Shown here in pieces: positions 54,096 to 63,082 of a stretch of DNA of 64,000 bases. Origin of the DNA: Bacteroidota bacterium (GTDB lineage Bacteria > Bacteroidota > Bacteroidia > Bacteroidales > BM520). The notes under the pieces are model-generated. The model ran no database searches. It had not been told where the DNA came from and was given only the letters and a program-made list of their open reading frames with translations. The stretch's first letter is position 1; each line of letters opens with the position of its first letter. Position numbers and translations under genes: made by a program. The stretch is taken from assembly GCA_002748065.1 (NCBI GenBank), contig PDRJ01000037.1, forward strand, positions 1-64,000, given 5' to 3'.

Positions 54096-54842
54096 TTACT
54101 CCTTGTTCCATATTTTCCACGCTTTTTTTGCTTGTTCCTCTAGCATGCCCCACCCGTTAATGATCTGACAACCTTGCTTTTCTGCTATCGTTAGCAGTTG
54201 TGTTTTTGGGGGATTGTAAATTAAATCGATGACGGTAACCCCTTTCCGAAGGAAATAGGAGGGGAGGGGGGGCATCGCTTCTGTATGGGGAAACATGCCC
54301 ACAGGGGTGGTGTTGATCACCAGGTCTATCTCCTGAGACAGTGTCGGCGTAAGTTCTTCGTATGATCGTTGCTGTAGGGTCGGTTGCGCCTTTCGTGAGA
54401 CGGAGATATAGGGGATGTGGCTTTTTTGCAGCACATGACAGATCGCATGGGCGGCTCCTCCTGTTCCTAAAACGAGAGCATGGTGAAAATGGTTCCCTTG
54501 TTGTTCCAGTATTTTTTGAAAGCCATAGGTGTCGGTATTGTGCCCGTGGAGGGTGATCTTGTGGGCGTCTCGTTGAATCACGACGGTGTTGACAGCTTTG
54601 ACGTGCTTTGCCTCCGCGGAGAGCGTATCAAGAAAGGGGATAATGGTTTGCTTGTAGGGGATGGTTACGTTGACCCCACGAAGATCCGGCATCTTATGCA
54701 CCAGGTCCAGAATGGCCGAGGCTTCTGCTAGCTCGAAACAGTCGTAGGTGTGCGAAAGCCCTTCTCGTTGAAAGAAATTATTAAAGAAAGCAGGAGAGAA
54801 GGAGTGTGTTAGCGATCTTCCGATGAGTCCGTATTGTGCCAT
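54096..54842 (-). CDS. aroE: Shikimate dehydrogenase
   Basis: This 248-residue enzyme reduces 3-dehydroshikimate to shikimate with NADPH in aromatic amino-acid synthesis. The start MAQYGLIGRSLTHSFSP at 54842 overlaps the DUF368 stop codon (TAATG), so translation is coupled. The track's longer start is wrong. Motifs are SLTHSFSPAFFN, NVTIPYKQTIIP (catalytic Lys), HGHNTDTYGF, VLGTGGAAHAI and NTTPVGMFP. It is the last gene of the TPR-comA-DUF368-aroE operon. Confidence 0.95.
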   Translation of the reverse strand: MAQYGLIGRSLTHSFSPAFFNNFFQREGLSHTYDCFELAEASAILDLVHKMPDLRGVNVTIPYKQTIIPFLDTLSAEAKHVKAVNTVVIQRDAHKITLHGHNTDTYGFQKILEQQGNHFHHALVLGTGGAAHAICHVLQKSHIPYISVSRKAQPTLQQRSYEELTPTLSQEIDLVINTTPVGMFPHTEAMPPLPSYFLRKGVTVIDLIYNPPKTQLLTIAEKQGCQIINGWGMLEEQAKKAWKIWNKE

Positions 54843-55777
54843 TAGCTTGTTGAATGAGGATGTTTTTTTGCTAAAAGCTCGATAACAGTGATGGAGGCAA
54901 CACCTAAGGTGATCCAGATAAGGGCAAATAAAACCTCTCGGGAGAAGCTTTCCGGAAAGTATTGTTGATAGTTGACGATGATTTGGCTTCCATCCTTGAG
55001 AAGAGCCTCTCCCGATGCGTTCGTCAAATATACAGGGCGTTGCCAAGGCCATAAGATTCGTAATGAGCCGAGAATAAAACCGGTGAGAAGCGCAATGGTC
55101 TGATTGCGGTATTTTCTTAATACGAGCGATAGAAGGTGGGAGAAGGCCAACAGTCCTAAGGCAGCTCCAATGATAACAGGGATCAAGATTTGCAGATTGA
55201 GTTCGTTGACTGCATCAATCATTACTAACTGATAATTGCCCATGACAAAGAGGATGAAGGAGCCCGATAAACCGGGAAGAATCATGGAACAGACGCCCGC
55301 AGCACCACATAACAAAAGGTAGAGGAAGCTGTCATTCTCTGTGGCCGGATTTAATAATGAGATAATGATAGCAATACTTAGCCCTGTAAAAAGGCTTATT
55401 ATTACGCTCTTATGCCATTTTGATACGGTTTTCCCCACGAAATAGACGGATGCCAACACCAGGCCAAAGAAGTAGGCCCATACGTACACCGGATAGTGGT
55501 TGAAGAGGTAGTCAAACAACCGAGCCAGAGAGAGGATGGCAATGGCTACCCCTCCAAAGACCGTAATCAAAAACCAGAGGTCTGTCTCTTTTGCAAAGGC
55601 TTTGAACTTTCCGGATATCAACAGTTTGAACGTCCTTATATTGAACGATTTAATGGCATTGATAAGTCGTTCAAAGATGTTGGTAATAAGGGCAATAGTG
55701 CCACCGGATACGCCGGGAATTACGTTGGCAGCTCCCATGGCAATACCTTTTAGTAGAAGGGTGAGATAGGTTTGCAT
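54842..55777 (-). CDS. DUF368 polyprenyl-phosphate transporter
   Basis: This 311-residue membrane protein has about eight helices with the DUF368 signature GAANVIPGVSGGTIALI near the N-terminus and a second GLSGSFILFVMGNY half-repeat. Members of this family (PopT) have been shown to return undecaprenyl phosphate across the cytoplasmic membrane for cell-wall and glycan synthesis. It lies 4 bp after comA and overlaps aroE. Confidence 0.9.
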   Translation of the reverse strand: MQTYLTLLLKGIAMGAANVIPGVSGGTIALITNIFERLINAIKSFNIRTFKLLISGKFKAFAKETDLWFLITVFGGVAIAILSLARLFDYLFNHYPVYVWAYFFGLVLASVYFVGKTVSKWHKSVIISLFTGLSIAIIISLLNPATENDSFLYLLLCGAAGVCSMILPGLSGSFILFVMGNYQLVMIDAVNELNLQILIPVIIGAALGLLAFSHLLSLVLRKYRNQTIALLTGFILGSLRILWPWQRPVYLTNASGEALLKDGSQIIVNYQQYFPESFSREVLFALIWITLGVASITVIELLAKKHPHSTS

Positions 55778-55781
55778 AGCG

Positions 55782-56570
55782 CTATTCGATCACGCGGTTT
55801 TGGTAATTATCAGGTAGAAAATCAAAAAAGGTGTCACCCCGTAATCCTAAACGGAGGGTCTCCATGGCAATAAGTTCATGGGGAGCAATGTTACCCAGGT
55901 TTACATGGGGACCAAAGTGTTTAATGAACCATGTCTGTTGTGATTTTTTGGGAGCTTCCCAAAGGATATCATTGGGATCCAGGTTGTTTGCCAGTCCATC
56001 AATGAGGAGCATGTCCGCGTTGCCTCTTCGGTCGAAAATTCCCACGGTTCCACTCTCTCTCGCTTCGGCAATGACTTTGAAGGATCCGGCGGCAAGTTCT
56101 CCTTTCATCATCTCAACCCACTGGTTTAATGGGATCTCCTTGTTGGCACTCTTGCTGCCCACTTCAGAGAGTACCGTATACTCCTTGCTAAATGCTTTGA
56201 TAAAACGACATTTTGCCGCATGCTTCATTGGGACGGAACCATCGGATATCTCAACGGCATTTAACCCCAGTTTTTGGATGTAGTTATAGTATCCGTCCAC
56301 GTCGTTGCGGATGGCGAAGGCCTCAAAAAGGGTTCCCCCCACGTACACTTTAAGGCCTGCCTCTTTGTAGAGCGCTATTTTCTCTTTGACGCCTGAAGAG
56401 ACGATGCTGGTACCAAAACCCAATTTAATAAAATCGGCTAATTTCCCCGCAGTCATAATAAAATCTTCAGCCTCACGGAGACTAAGTCCTTTGTCCATTA
56501 CCATGGTGATTCCTTTGTTCCTCGGGATATCTTCTCTTTCCGGAAGAAAACTAATAGCATGTTCGTTCAT
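55782..56570 (-). CDS. Phosphosulfolactate synthase family protein (ComA-like)
   Basis: This 262-residue TIM-barrel protein resembles ComA, which adds sulfite to phosphoenolpyruvate to make (2R)-phospho-3-sulfolactate, the first step to coenzyme M in methanogens. Visible segments are MVMDKGLSLREAEDF, DFIKLGFGTSI, VYVGGTLFEAFA, NAVEISDGS, VLSEVGSKSANKEIP, ARESGTVGIFDRRGN and LGNIAPHELIAMETLRLGLRGDT. No other coenzyme M genes are here, so the product in this organism is open (a sulfonate for lipids or export is possible). It overlaps the TPR gene by ATGA. Confidence 0.87.
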   Translation of the reverse strand: MNEHAISFLPEREDIPRNKGITMVMDKGLSLREAEDFIMTAGKLADFIKLGFGTSIVSSGVKEKIALYKEAGLKVYVGGTLFEAFAIRNDVDGYYNYIQKLGLNAVEISDGSVPMKHAAKCRFIKAFSKEYTVLSEVGSKSANKEIPLNQWVEMMKGELAAGSFKVIAEARESGTVGIFDRRGNADMLLIDGLANNLDPNDILWEAPKKSQQTWFIKHFGPHVNLGNIAPHELIAMETLRLGLRGDTFFDFLPDNYQNRVIE

Positions 56571-57982
56571 GATCTTTTTGGGTGTGTGTTAATGAATTTT
56601 TTGATTATAGGGTCCTTCAAAAGGATGGGATATTCGTCAAATTGGAGCATGAATAGGAGGGGCTCTGATGTGCTGCTTCCCAGGAGGAAGATTTCCGAGG
56701 CTTCTTTGGTGAACCCTTTTAGGTAGGCTAGAATGGTGAGTTTTGCTAAGAGCAGATGGTCGTTGGCATGGTGATATTTGATGCCCTCTATCAGATTGTG
56801 GAGCGACTTTACATCCGGAGGTAAGAAGCGTTGAACTTCCAGAAGACCGAGCCACGCATCTTCCTCTTCCGGGGTAATGGTGATAAGTTTATTGAATACT
56901 TCAGCGGCCTCAGGATACATGGCCATCTCATGGTAAATCTCCGCAAGATAGTAGAGGAAATCAGTGTTATACTCTTCTATTTCAATGGCTTTTTGAATGT
57001 TTGCGATGGCTTGGGGATAATTCTTAGCTTCTTCGTAGAGCATGCCGGTGGCAAACCAGGCTTCGGCAAGATTGGGATCTTGTGTGGTGGCTTTTTCGTA
57101 GTAACGGATGGCCGTTTTGTGTGCGCCCAACTGCCGATAACAATCCCCGATATAGTAGAGCCCCATGGGTTCTAAATATTCGCGAAGAATGGCCTCTTCA
57201 AAATTTGTGATGGCCTCTTTGTACTGGTGTGTATCCATTAATACCAGTGCCTTGTTATGGTATGATGCGGCAAAAGAGTCGTCAATAATAGTGGAAAAAT
57301 CATAGGCCTCAATGGCATCTTTAATTTGATTTATAGAGACATAGATGTTTCCTAAATTGAACCAGGCCACCGCTGAATAGGGATGATTGTTGATATACCG
57401 ATTGAAAAAGGATACCGCCTCCTCAAACTGTTCCAATATTTCGTAACAGAAGGCAATATCATATAGTATTTTATCCTTTTTGGGCGCAGATTTTAGGGCC
57501 TCTTTGAGATGTTTTAATGCATTGGGGTAATCGTTGAGGGTTTCGTATTCTAAGGCAATACTGGCATGTACCTCTTCGGGCTCTTCCGCATTTCTTATTG
57601 CACGCTTGAAGGAGAGGATGGCGCTCTCATGCCTCCCCTCTCTGGAGTGGATGTCTCCTACGGTGAGATGGGCATCGCTATTGCCTGGATCTATATGTAA
57701 AATATGATGGAGAATTTTCAGCGCATCAACGTTTCGATTCTGATTCATCAGGACAACAGCTTTCTTCAACAAGATTTCCGTATTCCCCGGGTAGATCCCT
57801 ATGGCCAGACTTATGGCCTTGGAAGCCCGGGTTAGTTTGTTGTTAAATAGATAATAGCTTATGATATCTTCATATTCATCTACGTCAAAGAAGTACCCAC
57901 CATTATTTTTCAGATTTGATTCGTAACGATTTATCAACTCTTTGACGTGACTCTCCTCCTCATTCTCAAAAAAGTTTCTCAT
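56567..57982 (-). CDS. TPR-repeat protein
   Basis: This 471-residue protein is made almost wholly of tetratricopeptide repeats (about 10 units, for example AVAWFNLGNIYVSINQIKDAI and AEAWFATGMLYEEAKNYPQAI). It has no signal peptide and an acidic N-terminus (FFENEEESHVKEL), so it is probably cytoplasmic. It starts the operon with comA, DUF368 and aroE and is coupled to comA by ATGA. This TPR/aroE neighbourhood recurs in Bacteroidetes. It is likely a scaffold with unknown partners. Confidence 0.85.
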   Translation of the reverse strand: MRNFFENEEESHVKELINRYESNLKNNGGYFFDVDEYEDIISYYLFNNKLTRASKAISLAIGIYPGNTEILLKKAVVLMNQNRNVDALKILHHILHIDPGNSDAHLTVGDIHSREGRHESAILSFKRAIRNAEEPEEVHASIALEYETLNDYPNALKHLKEALKSAPKKDKILYDIAFCYEILEQFEEAVSFFNRYINNHPYSAVAWFNLGNIYVSINQIKDAIEAYDFSTIIDDSFAASYHNKALVLMDTHQYKEAITNFEEAILREYLEPMGLYYIGDCYRQLGAHKTAIRYYEKATTQDPNLAEAWFATGMLYEEAKNYPQAIANIQKAIEIEEYNTDFLYYLAEIYHEMAMYPEAAEVFNKLITITPEEEDAWLGLLEVQRFLPPDVKSLHNLIEGIKYHHANDHLLLAKLTILAYLKGFTKEASEIFLLGSSTSEPLLFMLQFDEYPILLKDPIIKKFINTHPKRS

Positions 57983-58110
57983 ATAAAGTCCTCAACAGAG
58001 AACAAAAATATAAAAAAGAAGGTATTTTAGCGACCCTTTTCTGTAACTATCTATGAATAACTTCTTCAATGCTCTTTTTTTTCAAGCTGTTTTTACGCTG
58101 GGAAAATCCT

Positions 58111-58118
58111 TATTTTTG
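58111..58118 (+). promoter_or_regulatory. Candidate -7 element of glmM
   Basis: TATTTTTG fits TAnnTTTG and lies 20 bp before the ATG at 58138, which argues against the longer start in the track. Confidence 0.5.
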
Positions 58119-58137
58119 CCGAAAAAAGAGGAATTAT

Positions 58138-59514
58138 ATGACATTAATTAGATCCATTTCCGGAATAAGGGGAACCATTGGAGGGGTGGTCGGCGAGGGG
58201 TTAACCCCTCCTGATCTGGTAAAATATGCCACGGCATTTGCTCAATATCTGAAGGATAAAACGCAACAATCAACGGTAAAAGTTGTGGTGGGGCGTGATG
58301 GTCGTATTTCGGGTAAAATGGTTAATGATCTTGTGTGTGCAACTCTGGTGGCTATGGGGGTGGATGTGGTGAACCTGGGGCTCTCCACTACGCCTACGGT
58401 GGCGATGAATGTGCCTCGTTTTGACGCTGATGGTGGAATAATTTTGACCGCAAGCCATAATCCTGCTCACTGGAATGCGTTAAAACTTCTTGACGAGCGT
58501 GGAGAGTTTCTGGATGCTGTAGAGGGGGAGCGTGTGTTGACTTTGGCGGAGAGTACCCCGGTTTATCCCGGTGTCGACTCTTTGGGGTTGATGAAGGAGG
58601 AGACCGATAGTGTGGAGTTTCACCTTGAGAAGATCTTAGCGTTGCCCTATGTGAAACGGGAGGCCATTGCAAAAGCGGATTTCAAGGTGGTTGTTGATGG
58701 AATTAACAGTAGTGGGGGCGTGGCCGTTCCCCAATTGTTGGAAGCGCTCGGAGTGACAGAGGTGATTACCCTCAATGGAACACCGGATGGCCATTTTGCC
58801 CACAATCCTGAACCTATTGCAGCGCATCTGAGTGATATTTGTGATCGTGTGATTCAAGAGAAGGCCCATTTGGGGATCGTGGTGGATCCGGATGTGGATA
58901 GGCTTGCCTTTGTGGATGAGAAGGGAATGCTTTGGGGGGAAGAGTATACCCTGGTGGCTTGTGCCGATTACATCCTTTCTAAAAAAGGAGGGAATACCGT
59001 CTCTAATCTCTCCTCTTCCAGGGCTTTGAGGGATCTTACGAAGCGTTTTGGCGGAGAGTATTCGGCTTCGGCTGTGGGAGAGGTGAACGTGGTGAAGAGG
59101 ATGAAAGAGACCCACGCCATTATCGGCGGAGAGGGGAATGGAGGTGTTATTCTTCCGGAACTGCACTATGGACGGGATGCCCTGGTGGGAATTGCCTTGG
59201 TGCTTTCTCTTCTGACGGAGTTGAAGCTCCCCATGTCGGAGGTGAAAAAACGCTATCCCGAGTACCATATTGCTAAACGTAAAATGCAACTTCATGCATC
59301 CACCAATGTGGATGCCCTTCTCGAGCAGGTGATGCAAGCTTATTCCTCCTATCCCATTAACACGATTGATGGTGTAAAGATTGACCTTCCCCATGGATGG
59401 ATTCATCTGCGAAAGAGTAATACCGAACCCATTATTCGCATCTACACGGAGACGAAAACCATGGGAATGTCGGATAAACTAGCAGAGGAGGTGATGGCGA
59501 AGTTGCAGCCCTAA
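58138..59514 (+). CDS. glmM: Phosphoglucosamine mutase / phosphomannomutase family
   Basis: This 458-residue alpha-D-phosphohexomutase, most like Bacteroidetes GlmM, converts glucosamine-6-phosphate to the 1-phosphate for UDP-GlcNAc. It has a start at RSISGIRGTIGG, the catalytic phosphoserine loop TASHNPAHWNALKLL (about 102), metal-binding DPDVDRLAFVD (about 245), GEGNGGVI and the phosphate-binding RKSNTEPIIRIY near the C-terminus. The HW after SHNP is characteristic of the Bacteroidetes group. Phosphomannomutase activity is also possible. Confidence 0.88.
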   Translation: MTLIRSISGIRGTIGGVVGEGLTPPDLVKYATAFAQYLKDKTQQSTVKVVVGRDGRISGKMVNDLVCATLVAMGVDVVNLGLSTTPTVAMNVPRFDADGGIILTASHNPAHWNALKLLDERGEFLDAVEGERVLTLAESTPVYPGVDSLGLMKEETDSVEFHLEKILALPYVKREAIAKADFKVVVDGINSSGGVAVPQLLEALGVTEVITLNGTPDGHFAHNPEPIAAHLSDICDRVIQEKAHLGIVVDPDVDRLAFVDEKGMLWGEEYTLVACADYILSKKGGNTVSNLSSSRALRDLTKRFGGEYSASAVGEVNVVKRMKETHAIIGGEGNGGVILPELHYGRDALVGIALVLSLLTELKLPMSEVKKRYPEYHIAKRKMQLHASTNVDALLEQVMQAYSSYPINTIDGVKIDLPHGWIHLRKSNTEPIIRIYTETKTMGMSDKLAEEVMAKLQP

Positions 59515-59548
59515 GGGGGATGAGTGAACATTTCCTTGGAGTTTAGCG

Positions 59549-59556
59549 TATCTTTG
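59549..59556 (+). promoter_or_regulatory. Candidate -7 element of the aspA-hydF operon
   Basis: TATCTTTG fits TAnnTTTG, 23 bp before the aspA start. No Rex-like site is visible here. Confidence 0.5.
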
Positions 59557-59578
59557 TAGCTACAGAAGGGAACATTAG

Positions 59579-61039
59579 ATGCAGAAAAAGAGAGAAGAAT
59601 ACGATTTGTTGGGGCAACGAGAGATGGATGCCGATGCCCTTTATGGGATTCATTCGTTGCGAGCGAAGGAGAATTTTCCAGCACGGGAGTTGTTCCATCC
59701 GGAGTGGTATAAGAGTGTTGGTATTGTAAAAGTAGCTGTATATCAAACTATTGAGCGTTTTAGAGGGGCGCTTATCTCCAAATATCAACGGGAAACATTT
59801 CCCTTTTATCTTCCTTCACAGCAGGTGCTTGAAGCCCTTCAAGCCGCTGCGCTTTACGTGGCGGAGGGTAATGGCTATTCCCATATGATTGTTCCGGCTC
59901 TGACAGGTGGTGGCGGTACCAGTCAACACATGAATGTGAATGAAATTATCACCAATAGGGCTCTATTGTCGTTGGGGAGTGAGAGGGGAAATTATAAGAT
60001 GATAGACCCCTTTGAAGATGCCAATATCTTTCAGTCTACCAACGATGTGATGCCTACGGCGCTTCATGTGGCAGTGATGCGTCGCTTGAAGCATTTGGAG
60101 AAGGCCATTAACCAATTGCGTGCGGAGGTGGAGAAGAAGGAGTCTCGTTATCGTGATGTGTTGCGATTGGGCTACACTCAGATGCAGGAGGCGGTGCCGT
60201 TGTCATGGGGTAAGTTTTTTAGTGCCTATAGTGATGCCTTTTCTCGTGATTGGTGGCGGGTCTCTAAGGCTTTTGAGCGCATTAAGGTAGTGAATCTTGG
60301 CGGGAGTGCTGTGGGAACCTCTTTGGGGGTCCCCCGGTTTTACCTGATGGAGGTGGTCTCTACGCTTCAGAAACTCACAGGACTGCCTGTGGCCAGGGGC
60401 GAGAACCTTGTAGATGCTACGGCAAATCATGACGCACTGGTGGAGGTTCACGCCATCCTGAAGGCGATGGCGGTGAACCTTGAGAAGATGGCCTCGGATC
60501 TTCGCCTGCTCTCCTCCGGCGTGGTAGGGGCTAAGGGGTTGACAATTCCTGCTGTGCAGGCTGGAAGTACCATTATGGCTGGGAAGGTGAACCCTGTAAT
60601 TCCTGAATTTGTGATCTCTGCTGCACATAAGGTGTATGCCAACGATCAGCTTCTTAGCCATCTTGTGGGGCAAGGATCGCTTGAGTTGAATGCTTATCTG
60701 CCTCTGATAGGCCACACTCTTTTGGATTCGTTGGATCTTCTTGTGGAGGTTTCAGCTGTGGCCGCAGAGAAGTTGGTCTCCTCTCTTGAAGTGGATATTG
60801 TGGAGAGTGAAAAGGAGGTTTTTTTCTCTCCTTCGGTGACCGTAGCCTTGAATCCGATCATTGGATATCATAAATCCACATTGTTGGCACGAAAAATGAT
60901 AGAAGAACGTCTGGATGTCTTTGAAGCTAACGAGAAGTTGAGGGTTGTGCATCCCGATAAGCTCAACGTGTTGATGAAACCCAATTATCTGTTGCAAGCG
61001 GGTTTTACCATGAATGATGTGATGAAACATGATGAATAA
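59579..61039 (+). CDS. aspA: Aspartate ammonia-lyase linked to hydF
   Basis: This 486-residue member of the fumarase/aspartase superfamily (AspA subgroup) makes fumarate and ammonia from aspartate. It has DALYGIHSLRAKENF, MNVNEIITNRA, SQSTNDVMPTA-like FQSTNDVMPTA, LGYTQMQEAVP, GGSAVGTSLG and the superfamily signature AGSTIMAGKVNP (about 340). It starts at ATG 59579, and hydF follows after 14 bp. aspA is also found beside hydrogenase maturation genes in other anaerobes. The ammonia it makes could feed the bridgehead nitrogen of the H-cluster dithiolate. That link is inference. Confidence 0.88.
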   Translation: MQKKREEYDLLGQREMDADALYGIHSLRAKENFPARELFHPEWYKSVGIVKVAVYQTIERFRGALISKYQRETFPFYLPSQQVLEALQAAALYVAEGNGYSHMIVPALTGGGGTSQHMNVNEIITNRALLSLGSERGNYKMIDPFEDANIFQSTNDVMPTALHVAVMRRLKHLEKAINQLRAEVEKKESRYRDVLRLGYTQMQEAVPLSWGKFFSAYSDAFSRDWWRVSKAFERIKVVNLGGSAVGTSLGVPRFYLMEVVSTLQKLTGLPVARGENLVDATANHDALVEVHAILKAMAVNLEKMASDLRLLSSGVVGAKGLTIPAVQAGSTIMAGKVNPVIPEFVISAAHKVYANDQLLSHLVGQGSLELNAYLPLIGHTLLDSLDLLVEVSAVAAEKLVSSLEVDIVESEKEVFFSPSVTVALNPIIGYHKSTLLARKMIEERLDVFEANEKLRVVHPDKLNVLMKPNYLLQAGFTMNDVMKHDE

Positions 61040-61053
61040 GAAGACGTAGCACA

Positions 61054-62286
61054 ATGATGGCGAAAGGAAAAGAGGCAAAACCTCATATTGGTATTTTTGG
61101 AAGACGAAATAATGGAAAGAGTAGTCTGATTAATGTGTTGGCAGGACAGGAGGTCTCTATTGTGTCTGATTTTGCGGGAACAACCACTGATCCCGTCAAG
61201 AAGTCCATGGAGATAACCGGTCTTGGTCCTTGTGTGTTGGTAGATACCGCAGGAATCGATGATACCGGTACATTGGGCTCAAAGCGCATTGCCTCTACTT
61301 TGAAGATGTTGGATACAATTGATTTGGCGCTTCTGGTGGTGCTTTCCGGTCAATTCGATAGGGTGGAGCAGGAGCTTGTGGCGCAATTTAAAAAGCGTGC
61401 CGTTCCTTTTTTGATCGTGATTAATAAGAGTGATCTCTCTTTCCCTGAGGATGAGTTTGTGACCCTGTTAACGACGCAGTACAAGGTGCCTGTGGTGGTA
61501 TTTAGTGCCCAAAAGAATCCCGATCTTGCTGCTATCGTGTCCGTGATTCGTAAGGAATTACCTGAATCAGCTTATAAAACAACCTCTCTTATTGGGGATG
61601 TGGTGCAGTATGGGGATGTGGTGCTTTTGATTGTTCCCATTGATACGGAGGCTCCGGAAGGACGATTGATTCTGCCTCAAGTACAGACCATTCGCGATGC
61701 GTTGGATAACGATTGTATCTGTGTGGTGTGTAAGGAGCGTGAATTGGATATGATTCTTGAAAACCCCTTCTTCAAGCCTGCCTTGGCGGTCACCGATAGT
61801 CAAATCTTTTTAAAGGCAGATGCTTCTATTCCTTCAGATATTCCCCTGACAAGTTTTAGTATTCTCCTGGCACGCCAGAAGGGGGATTTTTCCAGTTACC
61901 TGAAGGGAACACCCAAGATCGCTTCGTTGAAAGACGATGATCGCATATTGATTTTAGAGTCGTGTACGCATCATGTGAGTTGTGATGATATTGGACGAAT
62001 GAAGATTCCTCGTTGGATTAGTAATTTTACGGGAAAGCGGCTTCATTATGAGGTGGTTTCCGGATTAAACCGTTTGCCGAGGGATATTCGGGATTATGCA
62101 CTTGTGGTGCAGTGTGGCGGTTGCGTGTTGACCCGTCGGCAATTACTAAACAGGTTAAGGCCTGCTGTGGAGGCCGGGGTTCCCGTGACCAACTATGGGA
62201 TGGCCATAGCTTGGGTACATGGAATCTATAACCGTTCCGTTGCACCTTTTGTGGAGATTGATAATCAAACTGATAACTATTTATAA
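61054..62286 (+). CDS. hydF: [FeFe]-hydrogenase H-cluster maturation GTPase HydF
   Basis: HydF is the GTPase scaffold that assembles the 2Fe subcluster from HydG and HydE products and delivers it to apo-HydA. This 410-residue protein has G1 GRRNNGKSSLINVLAG (about 15), G3 DTAGIDDTG, G4 NKSD (about 129), and C-terminal cluster ligands in ESCTHHVSCDDIGR and CGGC (VVQCGGCVLTRRQ). It lies in aspA-hydF-DUF1573-SDR, far from hydG in this window. Length is standard. Confidence 0.95.
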   Translation: MMAKGKEAKPHIGIFGRRNNGKSSLINVLAGQEVSIVSDFAGTTTDPVKKSMEITGLGPCVLVDTAGIDDTGTLGSKRIASTLKMLDTIDLALLVVLSGQFDRVEQELVAQFKKRAVPFLIVINKSDLSFPEDEFVTLLTTQYKVPVVVFSAQKNPDLAAIVSVIRKELPESAYKTTSLIGDVVQYGDVVLLIVPIDTEAPEGRLILPQVQTIRDALDNDCICVVCKERELDMILENPFFKPALAVTDSQIFLKADASIPSDIPLTSFSILLARQKGDFSSYLKGTPKIASLKDDDRILILESCTHHVSCDDIGRMKIPRWISNFTGKRLHYEVVSGLNRLPRDIRDYALVVQCGGCVLTRRQLLNRLRPAVEAGVPVTNYGMAIAWVHGIYNRSVAPFVEIDNQTDNYL

Positions 62287-62298
62287 GAACCTATAACT

Positions 62299-63081
62299 AT
62301 GAAAAAAATTGCTATTCTTTCGGTCCTGTTTCTATTGGCCTTTTCCCTATTTGCTCAGCGTAAACCTGAGATTACCATAGAGCAGTATTACCACATTCAA
62401 AGGGGGGGCGTATGGTTTAACTCTATGGGAAGAAATTTCCACCCTATTACCATGGGTGAAAAGAAAACAGAGGCGATGGCCATATACAACTCGTTGAATG
62501 AGCCTCTTATTCTCACTTGTGACCCTCTTCCTAAAGGATTCTCCCTGAAATTTGAACACGACACGATACCGGCAAAGACAGAATCCAAGATCTTCGTGAC
62601 GTTGGATACGAAGAAATATGGAAAATATGGTCCTCAGCTTGATTATTTTTACGTAAGGTCTTCGGAGCCCAATAGGCATCCTTATCGTCTATTAATGACA
62701 CCGAACGTTCAAGAAGATTTTTCTGCTCTTACCGAGAAGGAGTTGGAGAAGGCGCCCGTGGCATCGTTTGATAAGACCGTATCTGCTTTTGATACTTTGC
62801 CGCAAATGTCAGTGCATAAGGACTCCTTTCTGTTGACGAATAAGGGGAAATCGGATCTCTATATTCGTAATGTGCGTGCCGGGTGTGGTTGTACTCATAC
62901 AAAGACTTCCCAGGATACCATTCGTCCGGGCGAGGTTGCGGAACTCTCGTTTGAATACCGAACTTTGCGTAAAAAGGGTGCTCAGGATAGTCGAATTACC
63001 ATTGTGACCAATGATCCTAAAACCCCTCAAATCACCTTGCATATCAAGGGGGAAGTGGTTATTGAAGAGGAGGAAAAGTAG
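62299..63081 (+). CDS. Exported DUF1573 protein
   Basis: This 260-residue protein has a signal peptide ending LLAFSLFAQ and two Ig-like halves. The second half (about 155-255) carries the DUF1573 pattern with RAGCGCTHTKTS, TIRPGEVAELSFEYRTL and ITIVTNDPKTPQITLHIKGEV. The first half repeats the same fold without the GCGC loop. DUF1573 proteins are common secreted Bacteroidetes proteins of unknown role. It lies 12 bp after hydF and 1 bp before the SDR gene. Confidence 0.85.
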   Translation: MKKIAILSVLFLLAFSLFAQRKPEITIEQYYHIQRGGVWFNSMGRNFHPITMGEKKTEAMAIYNSLNEPLILTCDPLPKGFSLKFEHDTIPAKTESKIFVTLDTKKYGKYGPQLDYFYVRSSEPNRHPYRLLMTPNVQEDFSALTEKELEKAPVASFDKTVSAFDTLPQMSVHKDSFLLTNKGKSDLYIRNVRAGCGCTHTKTSQDTIRPGEVAELSFEYRTLRKKGAQDSRITIVTNDPKTPQITLHIKGEVVIEEEEK

Positions 63082-63082
63082 G

